Assembly: GCA_963640745.1 (NCBI GenBank)
Contig: CAVIBB010000050.1
Coordinates: 1-13,720 of the forward strand
Reading direction: 5' to 3'
DNA from: Paratractidigestivibacter sp963640745
GTDB taxonomy: Bacteria > Actinomycetota > Coriobacteriia > Coriobacteriales > Atopobiaceae
Length of the DNA: 13,720 nt
Of this stretch, positions 13,264 through 13,720 are shown in pieces; the first letter of the stretch is position 1, and each line of letters begins with the position of its first letter. Below the pieces are notes generated by a model. It was not told the DNA's origin. It saw only the letters and a list, made by a program, of their open reading frames with translations, and made no database searches. Both the position numbers and the translations under genes were made by a program.

Positions 13264-13720
13264 ATGAGGAACTTCACCCGACGTGACTTTTTGACAATGG
13301 CCGGGGCTGCCGCCGCGGGACTCGGCCTTGGCGGTTGCTCAAACGGGACGACCACGAGCGGCGGCACGGCATCGAGCGGGACGGCGGCAGAGACGTCCGG
13401 CGCCGACACTTCCGCATCCAACGACGCGCAGGCCAGCGGGGGCAAGGCCCTCGTCGCGTTCTACTCCGCGCAAGGCCACACCAAGCGCGTGGCCGAGGCC
13501 GCGGCCGACGAGCTGGGCGCCGACCTCTTCGAGATCGTGCCTCAGGACGTTTACTCCGACGACGACCTCGACTGGACCAACGACCAGAGCCGCGTCACTC
13601 GCGAGCACGAGGACGAGAGTCTGCGCGACGTGCCTCTGGCGCAGACGACCCCGGACAACTGGGACGATTACGACACGGTGCTTCTCGGCTATCCCATTTG
13701 GTGGGCCATCGCGGCCTGGC
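13264..13720 (+). CDS. Tat-exported flavodoxin-like lipoprotein, cut by the window edge
   Basis: 152 codons are visible; the gene continues beyond base 13720. The N-terminus has a twin-arginine motif (TRRDFLTMAG), a hydrophobic stretch and a lipobox LGGC with Cys25. A Ser/Thr/Ala-rich spacer of about 35 residues follows. The flavodoxin domain begins at about residue 61 with KALVAFYSAQGHTKRVA, the FMN phosphate-binding loop, and continues to YDTVLLGYPIWWAIAAW, the second FMN contact loop. Flavodoxins are normally cytosolic. Export through Tat would let the FMN-loaded folded protein work at the outer membrane face as an electron carrier or reductase. An AGGAGG site overlaps the aldo/keto reductase stop region, confirming operon organisation under the MerR-type promoter. 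Confidence 0.92.
   Translation, partial: MRNFTRRDFLTMAGAAAAGLGLGGCSNGTTTSGGTASSGTAAETSGADTSASNDAQASGGKALVAFYSAQGHTKRVAEAAADELGADLFEIVPQDVYSDDDLDWTNDQSRVTREHEDESLRDVPLAQTTPDNWDDYDTVLLGYPIWWAIAAW

Overview
The window comes from a GC-rich chromosome of Coriobacteriia type; a Collinsella-like gut actinobacterium is the best guess. This rests on strong G/C third-position codon bias, alanine/glutamate/proline-rich proteins, Tat-type lipoprotein signals, and many small regulator-plus-target units with AGGAG-type ribosome binding sites. It is an inference from style, since no rRNA or tRNA gene is present to settle it.

Left part (1-3811): a MarR regulator and the start of a YczE/YitT-like membrane protein form a minus-strand pair that leaves the window at base 1. 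Their promoter carries a perfect palindrome. A 131-bp element with 31-bp terminal inverted repeats follows (739-869). Then come a membrane-anchored CapA-like metallophosphatase, a HAD phosphatase and a TetR regulator with a palindromic candidate operator just before its start codon.

Centre (3812-7060): a near-perfect 44-bp palindrome separates tetR from the most unusual gene here. This gene encodes a 652-residue protein with a JetD-like (DUF2220, Toprim/topoisomerase VI-A type) C-terminal half behind about 280 residues of repetitive, charge-patterned linker. No jetA, jetB or jetC partner lies in the window. Divergent to it are a small acidic protein of unknown function and then a small Tat lipoprotein, with a strong terminator wedged between them.

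Right-centre (7072-10600): a membrane-anchored YdcF/SanA-type DUF218 protein is divergent from a seven-helix membrane protein. A four-helix membrane protein and a tRNA-dihydrouridine synthase follow.

Right part (10604-13720): a short relic of what looks like a MATE transporter C-terminus lies directly behind an Rrf2 regulator, which is divergent from a TIGR04076-family protein. Helically phased TTAGC repeats follow. The last unit is a MerR regulator divergent from an aldo/keto reductase and a Tat-exported flavodoxin lipoprotein, which runs off the right edge. A 19-bp perfect palindrome sits at the divergent promoter. This unit looks like a redox- or electrophile-responsive operon.

No CRISPR array, prophage genes, intact transposase, rRNA or tRNA was seen.
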